A DNA stretch of 12,067 bases from JBFMHD01 sp040752395 [NCBI: Candidatus Hydrogenedentota bacterium] (GCA_040752395.1 JBFMHD010000074.1:1-12067), one strand, 5' to 3'; counted from the stretch's first letter, positions 1-8,273 are shown. Made by a program: numbers and translations. The notes: generated from the letters alone by a model not told the origin.

Positions 1-303
1 TCCTAAATCACCGCTCCCGCGTGTGATAACAAGCCGAATATACGCGTCTTTTAGTTTATTAACTGCCAGAACTGATAACACAGTTTCAGCTAATTCTTTC
101 TTTTGCATCGGTATCTTTAATCGTATGGCTTTAGCTGAATCATAGAGTCTATCAAGATGCTCATCAAACATAAAGACCCTACCGTTATATGCGCGTATCC
201 CTTCAAATACGCCATCACCATACAATAATCCATGATCAAAAACAGATATTTTTGCATCATCTTTGTCATATAATTTGCCATCAATATAAACTTTTAAAGC
301 CAT
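1..303 (-). CDS. ilvE: Class IV PLP aminotransferase, probably branched-chain amino acid aminotransferase (5' part only)
   Basis: The first 101 codons of a gene that runs off the low-coordinate end of the window. It begins [18 protein letters not shown] and then has the fold-type IV aminotransferase block [18 protein letters not shown] (about residues 22-39). This is followed by [17 protein letters not shown] and [14 protein letters not shown], all typical of IlvE. Family members use PLP to transfer the amino group between branched-chain amino acids and 2-oxoglutarate; the PLP-binding lysine lies beyond the cut. The ATG is preceded by an AGAGGAG ribosome-binding site inside a repeated leader. 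The fold family is secure. D-amino-acid aminotransferase or aminodeoxychorismate lyase share this N-terminal region and cannot be excluded without the rest. It is separated from lolD by 273 bases, so it may belong to another transcript. Confidence 0.85.
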   Translation of the reverse strand, partial: MALKVYIDGKLYDKDDAKISVFDHGLLYGDGVFEGIRAYNGRVFMFDEHLDRLYDSAKAIRLKIPMQKKELAETVLSVLAVNKLKDAYIRLVITRGSGDLG

Positions 304-310
304 AATATAC

Positions 311-376
311 TCCTCTGAAAAACGTTGTAACTCTAATAATATCAAATAGAAGCAAGAGGCAAGAAGCAAGATAACG
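311..376 (-). repeat. Leader-plus-heptamer repeat, copy A (upstream of ilvE-like gene)
   Basis: Read in the gene direction, this ends in a leader of about 30 bases, ATTATTAGAGTTACAACG followed by TTTTTCAGAGGA, that supplies the ribosome-binding site of the aminotransferase gene. Before the leader are three 7-base units, read on the plus strand as AGAAGCA, AGAGGCA, AGAAGCA (348-368), then AGATAACG. The block at 11953-12032 matches with three base differences and two extra 7-base units. Function is unknown; it may be a promoter/leader spread by duplication. Confidence 0.85.
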
Positions 377-573
377 CAAAAACGCAATAACCCAATAACC
401 CAAGAACCCAATAGTGTAGAGCGCAAACCGCGCTCATGACGACTCCTCTGAAAAAGTTCGGAGCTCGGAGCTCGGATCTATTATTACGAACTCCTAACTC
501 CTATCTTTTTCCTACTTTGTGCCTCTGTGCCTCTGTATCTCTTGCTTCTTGCCTCTTTCGTTATCTTGCTTCT
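377..573. repeat. Mosaic of short tandem repeats between lolD and the ilvE-like gene
   Basis: The rest of the 273-bp gap is nearly all short direct repeats. These are AACGCAATA/ACCCAATA-type units (380-413), GGAGCTC units (460-474), ACTCCTA units (490-502), GTGCCTCT twice (520-535) and CTTGCTT/CTTGCCT units (541-556). The last part (541-573) holds the AAGAAGCAAG and AAGATAACG words of copy A in reverse orientation, so the gap is flanked by inverted copies. A partial second leader, CTTTTTCAGAGGAG in the gene direction, lies at 442-455. No convincing gene, terminator or tRNA was seen. Confidence 0.75.
419..435. other. Perfect hairpin in the lolD-ilvE gap
   Basis: GAGCGC and GCGCTC form a perfect 6-bp, all but one GC-pair stem around the 5-base loop AAACC. 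No U-tract follows on either strand, so it is not a canonical intrinsic terminator. It sits within the repeat mosaic. Confidence 0.5.
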
Positions 574-576
574 CCT

Positions 577-1257
577 TTAATTGTTTGTAGTTAAAAACAG
601 TTTACCATCATCAAGTTTAAAAACTTTAGACCCTTTTTTTATACGTTCGATCTCGTGAGTAACTATAACAGTTGTGATCTTTTCTTGTTCTGTCAGTTTA
701 TAAATCAGTTCTTCTATCTCGTTTTTTAAGTTGACATCAAGGTCACCTGTAGGTTCGTCTAAAAGCAGTATCTCTGGTTTTTTGACAAGTGCCCTTGCTA
801 TCGCAACTCTCTGTCTTTCGCCGCCTGATAACTCAGATGGATATTTATAAATATAATTTATTAATCCAACTTTTTCAAGATAAAGTTTTGAGTCTGTTAT
901 AGCTTTTTCTTTATCTAAACCCATAATATAACACACCATTAAAACATTCTCTAAAATGTTTAACTCTTTAATAAGGGAATGATGCTGAAAAACATAACTA
1001 AATTTTTTAAGTCTTATCTCGCAAGCCTTCTTATAATTCACGCTTTGATTATCTATTAAAACTTCTCCTTTATCCGGATTATCAAGTAAACCACAAATAT
1101 TTAAAAGCGTGCTTTTTCCAGAACCACTCGGTCCTGTAATATAAACGATCTCGGCTCTTGCAACTATTAAATCAACTCCTTTTAATACTTCCTGTTTTAT
1201 TCCATTACCTCCATAAGATTTATATACGTTTTTTAATTGAAGAGTAATATCATTCAT
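577..1257 (-). CDS. lolD: LolD-like ABC transporter ATPase (lipoprotein release)
   Basis: A 226-residue ATP-binding subunit with every ABC motif: Walker A GPSGSGKST (residues 42-50), a Q-loop in VFQHHSLIKELNILENV (about 88-104), the signature LSGGERQRVAIARAL (about 143-157), Walker B ILLLDEPTGDLD (about 163-174) and the H-loop VTHE (about 199-202). The length and the form of the signature/Walker B region fit the LolD/MacB/FtsE group. In that group LolD powers extraction of outer-membrane lipoproteins from the inner membrane. The adjacent Lol-type permease makes LolD the best call over FtsE or a macrolide exporter. Its ATG overlaps the permease stop by 8 bases, so translation is probably coupled. 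No U-rich hairpin follows the stop. Confidence 0.88.
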   Translation of the reverse strand: MNDITLQLKNVYKSYGGNGIKQEVLKGVDLIVARAEIVYITGPSGSGKSTLLNICGLLDNPDKGEVLIDNQSVNYKKACEIRLKKFSYVFQHHSLIKELNILENVLMVCYIMGLDKEKAITDSKLYLEKVGLINYIYKYPSELSGGERQRVAIARALVKKPEILLLDEPTGDLDVNLKNEIEELIYKLTEQEKITTVIVTHEIERIKKGSKVFKLDDGKLFLTTNN

Positions 1258-2476
1258 ATCTTAATACCTGAGATATGGTTTTTTCATTGGCTTTTATAGC
1301 AGGAAAAATGCTCGCTATGATTGATAAAACAAATGCGGCCGCAGGTACTAAAATAATTATCCTCCAATCTAAAGAAGCCGGCAGTTTTGATATATAATAA
1401 ACAGAGCCACCACCTGGTAAATCTATACCTACAAATTTTATATACCAGATAATAATCATCCCAACAACCCAGCCATAAATAGTCCCTATAGCTCCAATGA
1501 TAGAACCCATAAATGTAAAAATTGTCACTATCTGTTTGGATGATGCACCAAATGATTTCATAATGGCTATGTCTCTACTTTTATCAATCACAATTGTCAT
1601 AAGATTTGACGAAATATTTAACGAAGCAACTAATATAACAAGAGATATAATAATAACCATCGCTATATTCTCGTGTTTTATCGCTGTAAAAAGGTTTCTA
1701 TTTAAGGCGAGCCAGGAAGTGACAAAATACTCTCCTTCTAATTTATCAAAAACTTTTTTTGCTACATTATGAGCATTCATAGGATCTTTTATCTTAACCT
1801 TCAATACTTCAACATATTCCATACCTTCCATCTTTTGAATCTGGTCTATGCCGGTATAAGCAAAACTGGAATCTATATCATAATAACCTGTTTGAAATAT
1901 ACCTGTTACTTCAAGTATCTCCATTTTAGGAATCATACCAAATAAGCTGATGTTGGTTTTAGCTGATACAAGTGATATTTTGTTGCCTGGATAAACCAGC
2001 AAATAATCGGCAAGTTCTTTACCAATCCATACACCCTTTTCTTTGCCACCAAAGATAGCGCTCCCCTCACTTTTTAGTTCCTCCATCTCTTTTAATACAT
2101 ATTGATCATCTTTATCAATACCCACGACTTTTACACCTATACTTCTTCCATCCTCGGTTTTGAGAAGATAGGACCTTTCAATAGATGGAGAAACATTTAT
2201 AATCTCAGTTAATTGATAAAGTCTATCAGAGATGGTTTTATAATCAAAAATCTGGCCTGTTCTGTGTTTAATAATTAAATGTGGTGTAGCTTTAAGCAGT
2301 GATTTTTTAATATCCTGCTGTAGTCCGAACATAACAGAGAGTACAACCATCAAAGCAACAACACCAATAAACACACCAATTATAGAGACACTTATTAAAA
2401 ATAACAAATAAGGGTTTGCGCGTGTAGTCATTCTAAAATATTTTTTTGCTATAAAGTAAGAAAAAGATATCTTCAT
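1250..2476 (-). CDS. lolC: LolC/LolE-family lipoprotein-releasing permease
   Basis: A 408-residue inner-membrane permease with the family layout. A short cytoplasmic N-terminus is followed by a first membrane helix (about 23-48) containing the conserved ISIIGVFIGVVALMVVLSVM-like stretch, then a large periplasmic domain (about 50-265). Three C-terminal helices follow (about 268-292, 315-345 and 372-396), and the protein ends FPAIKANEKTISQVLRYE. The coupling-region sequence IAIMKSFGASSKQI (about 304-317) is characteristic. With LolD it should move lipoproteins from the inner membrane to the LolA carrier. Only one permease is present here, whereas E. coli uses LolC plus LolE. The complex may therefore be a homodimer of a LolF-like permease, or a second gene may lie elsewhere. 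The start overlaps the lysS stop in an ATGA. Confidence 0.87.
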   Translation of the reverse strand: MKISFSYFIAKKYFRMTTRANPYLLFLISVSIIGVFIGVVALMVVLSVMFGLQQDIKKSLLKATPHLIIKHRTGQIFDYKTISDRLYQLTEIINVSPSIERSYLLKTEDGRSIGVKVVGIDKDDQYVLKEMEELKSEGSAIFGGKEKGVWIGKELADYLLVYPGNKISLVSAKTNISLFGMIPKMEILEVTGIFQTGYYDIDSSFAYTGIDQIQKMEGMEYVEVLKVKIKDPMNAHNVAKKVFDKLEGEYFVTSWLALNRNLFTAIKHENIAMVIIISLVILVASLNISSNLMTIVIDKSRDIAIMKSFGASSKQIVTIFTFMGSIIGAIGTIYGWVVGMIIIWYIKFVGIDLPGGGSVYYISKLPASLDWRIIILVPAAAFVLSIIASIFPAIKANEKTISQVLRYE

Positions 2477-3930
2477 TTAACAGGTCTAAGCAAGGGAAAT
2501 AATATAACATCTCGTATGGATTGAGTATTGGTAAGTAGCATAACAAGTCTATCTATACCGATGCCGAGACCGCCGGTTGGCGGCATACCATATTCCATAG
2601 CTTCGATGTATTCTTCGTCTATAACCATCGCCTGTTCATCACCTGATTTTCTTTCTCGTTCCTGCTGCAAAAATCTTTGCTTCTGCTCCAGTGGGTCATT
2701 AAGCTCAGAATAAGCGTTTGCGATTTCTCTTGCTGCTATAAATAATTCAAACCTCTCAACAAGTTCAGGGTTATCTCTATGTCTTTTAGCAAGCGGTGAT
2801 AAAGCAGCTGGATAATCAATAACAAAGGTAGGATTTATTAAAAATGGCTCAACGAATGTCTCAAATACATTATTGATTATTTGATGAAACGACCCTTTAA
2901 TATTATCTTCCTTGATTCTACCATCTCTTTTCAATATTTCTATCAGACTCTCCCTGTCTTTTATTTTTCTAAGATTTAAATTACTGTATTGTTCTATAAT
3001 ATCATAGAATTTAACCCTGTTAAACCTTTTATCAATGTTTATTAAATTATCCTGATATTTAAATACCCCATCAATAAATTTCGTAACAAGACTCTTAATG
3101 AGTTCTTCGCAGAGTTCCATCATATCATTATAATCAGCATAAGCCTGATATATTTCAAGGATGGTGAATTCAGGATTATGTTGTGTTGATATCCCTTCAT
3201 TACGGAAACATTTGTTTAGCTCATAGACTTTATCTATGCCGGCGATAATCAATCTTTTCAAATAAAGCTCAGGCGCTATTCTTAAATAGAGCTGCATATC
3301 GAGTGTATTATGGTATGTTATAAATGGTTTTGCTAAAGCGCCGCCATAAAGCGGTTGCATAACCGGGGTATCAACTTCGATAAAAGATTTTTGATTTAAG
3401 AATTCTCTTATTGAATTAATAACAGCTGTTCTTATTTTAAAAATATCTTTTGAATTTTCATTCATTAAAAGGTCAAGATGTCTATTTCTATAAATAAGCT
3501 CAATATCAGCCAGACCATGATATTTTTCAGGTAAAGGTCTTAAAGATTTAGCTATTAATCTATAGTTATGGACATTAATAGTCATCTCATTACGCTGGGT
3601 TTTAAAGAGACCACCTTTAACTTCAATAAAATCGCCTATATCGAGTAATTTTAAATCAACGTATGCTTCCTTGAGTAAATTCTTTTGAAAAAGCAGTTGA
3701 AACTTATCCGTGAAATCTTTTATGGTAGCAAAAGATATTTTTCCGTGTTCTCGAAAAGTCATCAGTCTTCCTGTTACTGTAACAATCTTTTTCTCGTTTA
3801 AAAGTTTATCAAAGAGTTCTCTTAATTTTTTTAATGTATATTCTTTTTTACAGGTTGATGGATAAGGGTTAATGTTTTTTTCTTTTATTTTAGTTAATTT
3901 TTCTATTCTTATTTTTCTATATTCATCCAC
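2473..3930 (-). CDS. lysS: Lysyl-tRNA synthetase, class II
   Basis: A 485-residue enzyme that charges tRNA-Lys in the cytoplasm. The N-terminal third is the OB-fold anticodon-binding domain (VTVTGRLMTFREHGKISFAT, about 50-69). The catalytic core shows motif 1 (FLNQKSFIEVDTPVMQ), the lysine-specific GGALAKPFITYHNTLD, motif 2 (CFRNEGISTQHNPEFTILEI) and motif 3 (GLGIGIDRLVMLLT near the C-terminus), ending IRDVILFPLLRP. The length is normal for bacterial LysS, and no extra domain is fused. The start is GTG, overlapping the stop of the upstream HD-GYP gene by 8 bases (GTGGATGA), with an AGAGGG ribosome-binding site about 10 bases before it. Presence of a housekeeping synthetase between signalling and Lol genes suggests the run is transcribed under most conditions. 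Confidence 0.96.
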   Translation of the reverse strand: MDEYRKIRIEKLTKIKEKNINPYPSTCKKEYTLKKLRELFDKLLNEKKIVTVTGRLMTFREHGKISFATIKDFTDKFQLLFQKNLLKEAYVDLKLLDIGDFIEVKGGLFKTQRNEMTINVHNYRLIAKSLRPLPEKYHGLADIELIYRNRHLDLLMNENSKDIFKIRTAVINSIREFLNQKSFIEVDTPVMQPLYGGALAKPFITYHNTLDMQLYLRIAPELYLKRLIIAGIDKVYELNKCFRNEGISTQHNPEFTILEIYQAYADYNDMMELCEELIKSLVTKFIDGVFKYQDNLINIDKRFNRVKFYDIIEQYSNLNLRKIKDRESLIEILKRDGRIKEDNIKGSFHQIINNVFETFVEPFLINPTFVIDYPAALSPLAKRHRDNPELVERFELFIAAREIANAYSELNDPLEQKQRFLQQERERKSGDEQAMVIDEEYIEAMEYGMPPTGGLGIGIDRLVMLLTNTQSIRDVILFPLLRPVK

Positions 3931-6136
3931 TTTTACTTAGCCCTCTTTCTTGTATGATCTCTCGATATTCATCAATGATACTTAAAAAAGCACCAACAAC
4001 AAGCGGGTCAAATTGCGAACCTGAGTAGTGTTTAATCTCGCTGATAGCATACTCTTCGGGTTGTGCTGTGCGATAGGGTCTATCCGTAGTTATAGAATCA
4101 TAAGTATCAGCAACAAGGATTATACGGGAACCTATCGGGATCTCATCCTGTTTCAAACCATCAGGATATCCCTTCCCATCAAAATGTTCATGATGATGAA
4201 GAATAAGTTCTGCTTCGTATCGTATCTGTTTAATGGGCTCCAGAATACCAGCCCCCAGTATAGAGTGTTCTTTTATCTGCTCCATTTCTTTATCTACTAA
4301 TTTTCCTGGTTTAAGTAATATTTTTTCAGGTATCCCAATTTTACCGATATCGTGAAGCAGTGCGGCTCTGCCTATGGCTTTTATCTCTCTTTCAGATAGA
4401 TTCAACTTCTTTGCAATCATTTCAGCTAATATTCTCACTCTTTCAGTGTGGCCAAATGTATAAGAGTCTTTAGCATCAATAGCTGCTGCAAGCGCACCAA
4501 CTGTCTGGTCAAAGAGTTTAATAGAATCCTGAATATTTTTAGATTTTTCAACAGCGATAGCTGCATGGTCAGCTAAAGAACCAAGTATATTTAAATCATC
4601 TCTATTAAATGAACCTGATCTTTTGTTTTTCTCGATGTTGAGAACACCTATAATCTTGTCATTTACTTTGAGAGGTAACGATATCATAGAAAAGTTTAGA
4701 TTCTCCAGAATATTTTGTTTATAATACATCGGGTCTTTTGATACATCTTCGGTTATTCTGGCTCTTCCTGTTTTAGCAACCCAGCCTGCTATACCCTCAC
4801 CAATCCTTAAAACCAGATCTTTGGTCATCTCTTTCTCTCGTTTCCCGAATTTTGCCATAAGTCTTAACACACCATTTTCCTCATCTACAAGCATAATTGA
4901 ACCATTATCAGCATTAACGAGCCCAACTGTTTTAGATAGAATCAAAGCAAGCGTTTCTTCCAGAGAAGGTGACGAATTAATAATTTTCCCTATTTCAAAG
5001 AGGGTGGTTAACGATTCAATGTTTCTTTCAAGATTTAAGTTTATCTCTTTTAATTTTTCAGAATATTCTTTAATCATTTTATTAGAATCTTCAACTTCAC
5101 GTATCTTCAGTTTGATATCCTCGTAAAATAAAGAATTCTGGATAGCTATAGCAATATGTTCAGCAAGCAGTTTGAGTTTTTGAACAGCCTCTTCTGTAAA
5201 ATAATGAATATTATTAGAATTAAGAACAAGAATGGATAAAAGGTTGTTTTCGTAAGTAATCGGTATAATAAGAACTGATTTTATTTTATCAGAAAAGGCA
5301 AATAGCTTTAAATGTGTATCTCTATTGGTATTCCCTGATACAATATAATTCTTTTCAATAAACAAAGTGTCTCTGGTTTCTTTATTCAGGGACGATACGG
5401 CTAACCTATAAATCTCTGATTTATGTAGTTCTACACCTCTTGATTCCCTGACAATTAAGTTCTGATTATCCTCGGAAAAAAATAAAAATGCGCTTGAATC
5501 ATAGCTGCAGATACTCTGTATTTCTTCGAGACAGATAGCGATAAGTTTTTCAAGTTCAATGTTTCGTGTTATCTTTTTTTCTATCTCATAAATCTTTTTT
5601 AATATTTCAAGACTTCTAATGGATTTTTCATAAAGCTTTATATTATCAATAGCAACAGCCACCTGCGAGGAAAAAGTATAGACAAGCTCCTTGTCATCAT
5701 TATCAAAATCCGATTCCTTAAAACTTCCAATAAATATAAATCCTATGATTTTATTTCTTGTAATAAGAGGCATAGTTATGAAAGATTTTACCTTCCCACC
5801 CTTTTTAAAGACAGGGTTAGCATTCTTGTCATCCAACTTTTCTATCAGGTGAACAGGAATATTATCTTTATCCAGTACCTGTAAATCATCAGAACTTAAA
5901 TCTTTAAGTTCTTCAATTTTTAGATCAGTATTTTTTTCAGAGGTTAGCTCGAACCTGCCTGTCTCTTCATTAAAATAAAGAATAATATGTGCATCAAACT
6001 CTATTAATTTCTCCAATATTTCTACAAATTTTTCTATAACACCATCGAGATTATAATTAAAAAATTCGTAAATTATTCCTATTTCAATAAGGAGCTTATC
6101 CCTGTTTTGTGCAATCCCTTTATTACTTCTACTCAT
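3923..6136 (-). CDS. Triple-GAF HD-GYP protein, probable cyclic-di-GMP phosphodiesterase
   Basis: A 737-residue soluble protein. Domains in order: GAF1 (about 30-172), GAF2 (about 190-335), a coiled coil (about 336-375), GAF3 (about 390-532) and HD-GYP (about 545-725). The HD-GYP domain looks catalytically complete, with HTERV, LLHDIGKIGIP (HD at 595-596), the KEHS histidine, HHHEHFDGKGYPDG (647-660) and ADTYDSITTDRPYR. Known HD-GYP enzymes hydrolyse cyclic di-GMP to pGpG or GMP; some act on cGAMP. The GAF domains probably sense small ligands or redox state; their ligand cannot be read from sequence. I prefer the ATG at 6136, which has AAAGGA about 9 bases upstream and leaves a 13-base gap after the phosphatase stop. 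An in-frame ATG at 6175 would overlap that gene by 26 bases and has only a weak site. No membrane segment was seen. Confidence 0.92.
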   Translation of the reverse strand: MSRSNKGIAQNRDKLLIEIGIIYEFFNYNLDGVIEKFVEILEKLIEFDAHIILYFNEETGRFELTSEKNTDLKIEELKDLSSDDLQVLDKDNIPVHLIEKLDDKNANPVFKKGGKVKSFITMPLITRNKIIGFIFIGSFKESDFDNDDKELVYTFSSQVAVAIDNIKLYEKSIRSLEILKKIYEIEKKITRNIELEKLIAICLEEIQSICSYDSSAFLFFSEDNQNLIVRESRGVELHKSEIYRLAVSSLNKETRDTLFIEKNYIVSGNTNRDTHLKLFAFSDKIKSVLIIPITYENNLLSILVLNSNNIHYFTEEAVQKLKLLAEHIAIAIQNSLFYEDIKLKIREVEDSNKMIKEYSEKLKEINLNLERNIESLTTLFEIGKIINSSPSLEETLALILSKTVGLVNADNGSIMLVDEENGVLRLMAKFGKREKEMTKDLVLRIGEGIAGWVAKTGRARITEDVSKDPMYYKQNILENLNFSMISLPLKVNDKIIGVLNIEKNKRSGSFNRDDLNILGSLADHAAIAVEKSKNIQDSIKLFDQTVGALAAAIDAKDSYTFGHTERVRILAEMIAKKLNLSEREIKAIGRAALLHDIGKIGIPEKILLKPGKLVDKEMEQIKEHSILGAGILEPIKQIRYEAELILHHHEHFDGKGYPDGLKQDEIPIGSRIILVADTYDSITTDRPYRTAQPEEYAISEIKHYSGSQFDPLVVGAFLSIIDEYREIIQERGLSKSG

Positions 6137-6149
6137 ACTCTTATGTCCT

Positions 6150-7727
6150 TTAAAACAATTTTGTTCTTGTATCATCTCTATCTTTTCTTGTAAAATCTAT
6201 AATAATCATAGTAACATCGTCATCAAATTTTTTTTTCATATTAAAACTATATAATTGCTCTTTAATAAAGTTTAAGAATTCGGATGTACCAAGATGCGGG
6301 TAATTTAAAAGAGCCCTTCTAATCCTGCCTATATCGAAAAATTCATCAAACATTCCCCTGCATTCTATAACGCCATCTGAAACTATAACCATTCTATCCC
6401 CTTCTTCAAAATTCACATTATATTCTTCATATTTCCCTTCAAATGGACAATTTATATATACTGTCTCGTGTTGTGGTTCAATAACTTTATTTGTTCTGAA
6501 ATTATATAAAAGAAAAGGATGATGCCCGGCAGTTGAATAGTATATCTTCTTCTTTCTAACATCAACCCGAAAAAGCAAAGCTGTGATAAATAAAGCTGTA
6601 TCAGGTAAAATAGTCCTGATTTCTCTGTCTATGTTTTTTAATATATCAGAAAGTTTTATTCTTTCAATTATCTGTCTTCTGATTAAAAAAGTTACAAGAG
6701 ACATAATAAGCGCTGCTGGTACACCATGTCCCGATACATCACCAACAAATACCACCGCATCGCCCTCTTTGTCTTTTTCAATAAAATAAAAATCACCGCC
6801 TATGCTCCCACCTGCCTGCTCATAAAAAGTTTCTATCTTTATATTCTCCAGAACAGGATAAGACCCACCTATAAGTTCTTTTTGTATCTCTTTGGCAATT
6901 TTTAGTTCTTTTTCATTCTGGTCCTTTTCTGTGCTCAGTTCCTGAAGTCTGTTATCTAAATCTTTTTTTAAATTCTCCAGCTGTTTTATTCTATCCTCCC
7001 ATTTAAGAGATAGATTATTAAAAATGTTGTACAAAGATTCTAATTCTGTAAAATTTATTTTTTGTGATAATACAGCTTTTCTGTCTTCAAGAAGGGCTGA
7101 TAACGCATTTTTAAAATCATCAATCGGTTTTAAAAGAACATTACTTAGTTTATAAAGAGCAGCAAGAGTTATAAAAAAAAATATCAACCATATCCCTGTA
7201 TCCATTATTAAAATTTTTCTAATAGCCCTATCCAGATTTGCAAGCGAAAAGCCAATGTATATCTTCCATTTCCGGCCATCTATTAAATCAAGCCTTTTAG
7301 TAAGTTCGGTTTCAAAAGTTCGGCAGGATTCCATCACTTTATCACCCTTGATTCTATAATACTCCACACCCTCTAATCTGTTATATAAAATAGGTTTATC
7401 AATTAAATAACCCTCTTTACACTCTTTTATTATTATATTGCCATTATTATCCTCAAAAATTATAAATACAATATCATAAGAAGAATCAAGTAAAGTTTTA
7501 CTCGCCGTTCTTAAAAACTCTATGTCCTCACTTATTACTGCAGGCGTTAAATTATACACACAGGAAGATAGAATCTCGTTGTTCCTTCGCTCCATATCTT
7601 CAATAAGAATAGCTCGCTCACTATAGATACGATTTAAAATCATCACAGCCCATAATATCGCTATAAGAATAGATATAATATAAAATATTCTTTTTTTTAA
7701 TGACCTGCTTTTGATAATACTATTCAT
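6150..7727 (-). CDS. Membrane-anchored sensor with SpoIIE/RsbU-type PP2C serine phosphatase domain
   Basis: A 525-residue protein with a membrane helix (about 13-32), a periplasmic sensor-like region (about 35-168), a second helix (about 171-193), a HAMP-like linker (194-245), a coiled coil (about 245-285) and a C-terminal PP2C/SpoIIE phosphatase domain (about 288-515). The junction AKEIQKELI is typical of RsbU-type proteins. Metal-binding motifs are present: GGD (310-312) in SIGGDFYF, GDVSGHG (329-335), SDG (450-452) and DDDVTMIIID (502-511). The GGDF string is part of the PP2C domain and not a GGDEF cyclase. Family members usually dephosphorylate an anti-anti-sigma (STAS) protein, releasing an alternative sigma factor; no STAS protein, kinase or sigma factor is in this window. 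The start overlaps the kdsC stop in an ATGA, so the two genes are probably co-translated. Confidence 0.9.
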   Translation of the reverse strand: MNSIIKSRSLKKRIFYIISILIAILWAVMILNRIYSERAILIEDMERRNNEILSSCVYNLTPAVISEDIEFLRTASKTLLDSSYDIVFIIFEDNNGNIIIKECKEGYLIDKPILYNRLEGVEYYRIKGDKVMESCRTFETELTKRLDLIDGRKWKIYIGFSLANLDRAIRKILIMDTGIWLIFFFITLAALYKLSNVLLKPIDDFKNALSALLEDRKAVLSQKINFTELESLYNIFNNLSLKWEDRIKQLENLKKDLDNRLQELSTEKDQNEKELKIAKEIQKELIGGSYPVLENIKIETFYEQAGGSIGGDFYFIEKDKEGDAVVFVGDVSGHGVPAALIMSLVTFLIRRQIIERIKLSDILKNIDREIRTILPDTALFITALLFRVDVRKKKIYYSTAGHHPFLLYNFRTNKVIEPQHETVYINCPFEGKYEEYNVNFEEGDRMVIVSDGVIECRGMFDEFFDIGRIRRALLNYPHLGTSEFLNFIKEQLYSFNMKKKFDDDVTMIIIDFTRKDRDDTRTKLF

Positions 7728-8266
7728 TTATAATTAAACCCTGGGTTATGTTTAGATAGGTATCTTTTAATTGCATCATCCCATAAATTCTTTGCTCTTA
7801 AGACCATCTCTATAATCTCTCTTACAGCACCATCACCGCCTTCTCTCTCTGTTATATAATCAGATACAGCTTTTGCTTCAGTAACTGCATTTTTTACAGA
7901 AACACCTACACCTGCTCTTATAATAACAGGTATGTCAACTATATCATCTCCAGCATAAACTATCTCTTCATCGACTAAATTATACCTTGATTTGATATCC
8001 TCATAAATCTCAAGTTTATTCTCACCCTGATGAACCTCAGTGATCCCAAGTTCTGTAGCATTGATCTTCATTATTTCTGTAACTTTCTCAGCAATAAGTG
8101 CAAATATGATCCCTTCCTCTGAAGCGAGTCTTATGGCAAACCCATCACGTATATCATATTTTTTAGCCCGCCCCTCAAATACATCAATATAAACCTTCCC
8201 ATCATTTAATACCCCATCTCCATCAAGTATAATCATCTTAATCTTTGAAAACGAGTTCAAAATCAT
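7724..8266 (-). CDS. kdsC: 3-deoxy-D-manno-octulosonate 8-phosphate phosphatase (KdsC-like HAD phosphatase)
   Basis: A 180-residue HAD-family protein of normal KdsC length, expected to dephosphorylate KDO-8-phosphate in the cytoplasm. Visible motifs: IILDGDGVLNDGK with the nucleophile and acid/base aspartates (D15, D17), YDIRDGFAIRLASEEGI, the motif III lysine (K84, in QGENKLEIY), motif IV YAGDDIVDIPV (D107, D108, D111) and the KdsC tail GGDGAVREIIEMVL. Oddly, the usual ITGR motif II reads IAEK (58-61), replacing the Ser/Thr with Ala. I place the start at the ATG at 8266, where AGGAG lies 6 bases upstream and the protein begins just ahead of motif I. The frame stays open back to a GTG at 8410, but those 48 extra codons only translate intergenic repeats. 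Its position after kdsD supports the call. Confidence 0.85.
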   Translation of the reverse strand: MILNSFSKIKMIILDGDGVLNDGKVYIDVFEGRAKKYDIRDGFAIRLASEEGIIFALIAEKVTEIMKINATELGITEVHQGENKLEIYEDIKSRYNLVDEEIVYAGDDIVDIPVIIRAGVGVSVKNAVTEAKAVSDYITEREGGDGAVREIIEMVLRAKNLWDDAIKRYLSKHNPGFNYK

Positions 8267-8273
8267 AAATCTC

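Noticed and set aside
311-376. CRISPR repeat in the AGAAGCA arrays
   Set aside because: The units are 7 bases, contiguous and without spacers, so they are simple tandem repeats.
1497-1772. Plus-strand open frame of 91 codons inside the permease gene
   Set aside because: It is an antisense shadow of the Lol permease, with no ribosome-binding site or recognisable domain.
6787-6801. GGDF string in the phosphatase gene as a diguanylate cyclase motif
   Set aside because: It is the metal-binding SIGGDFYF segment of the PP2C/SpoIIE domain. The surrounding GDVSGHG and DDVTM motifs fit only that family.
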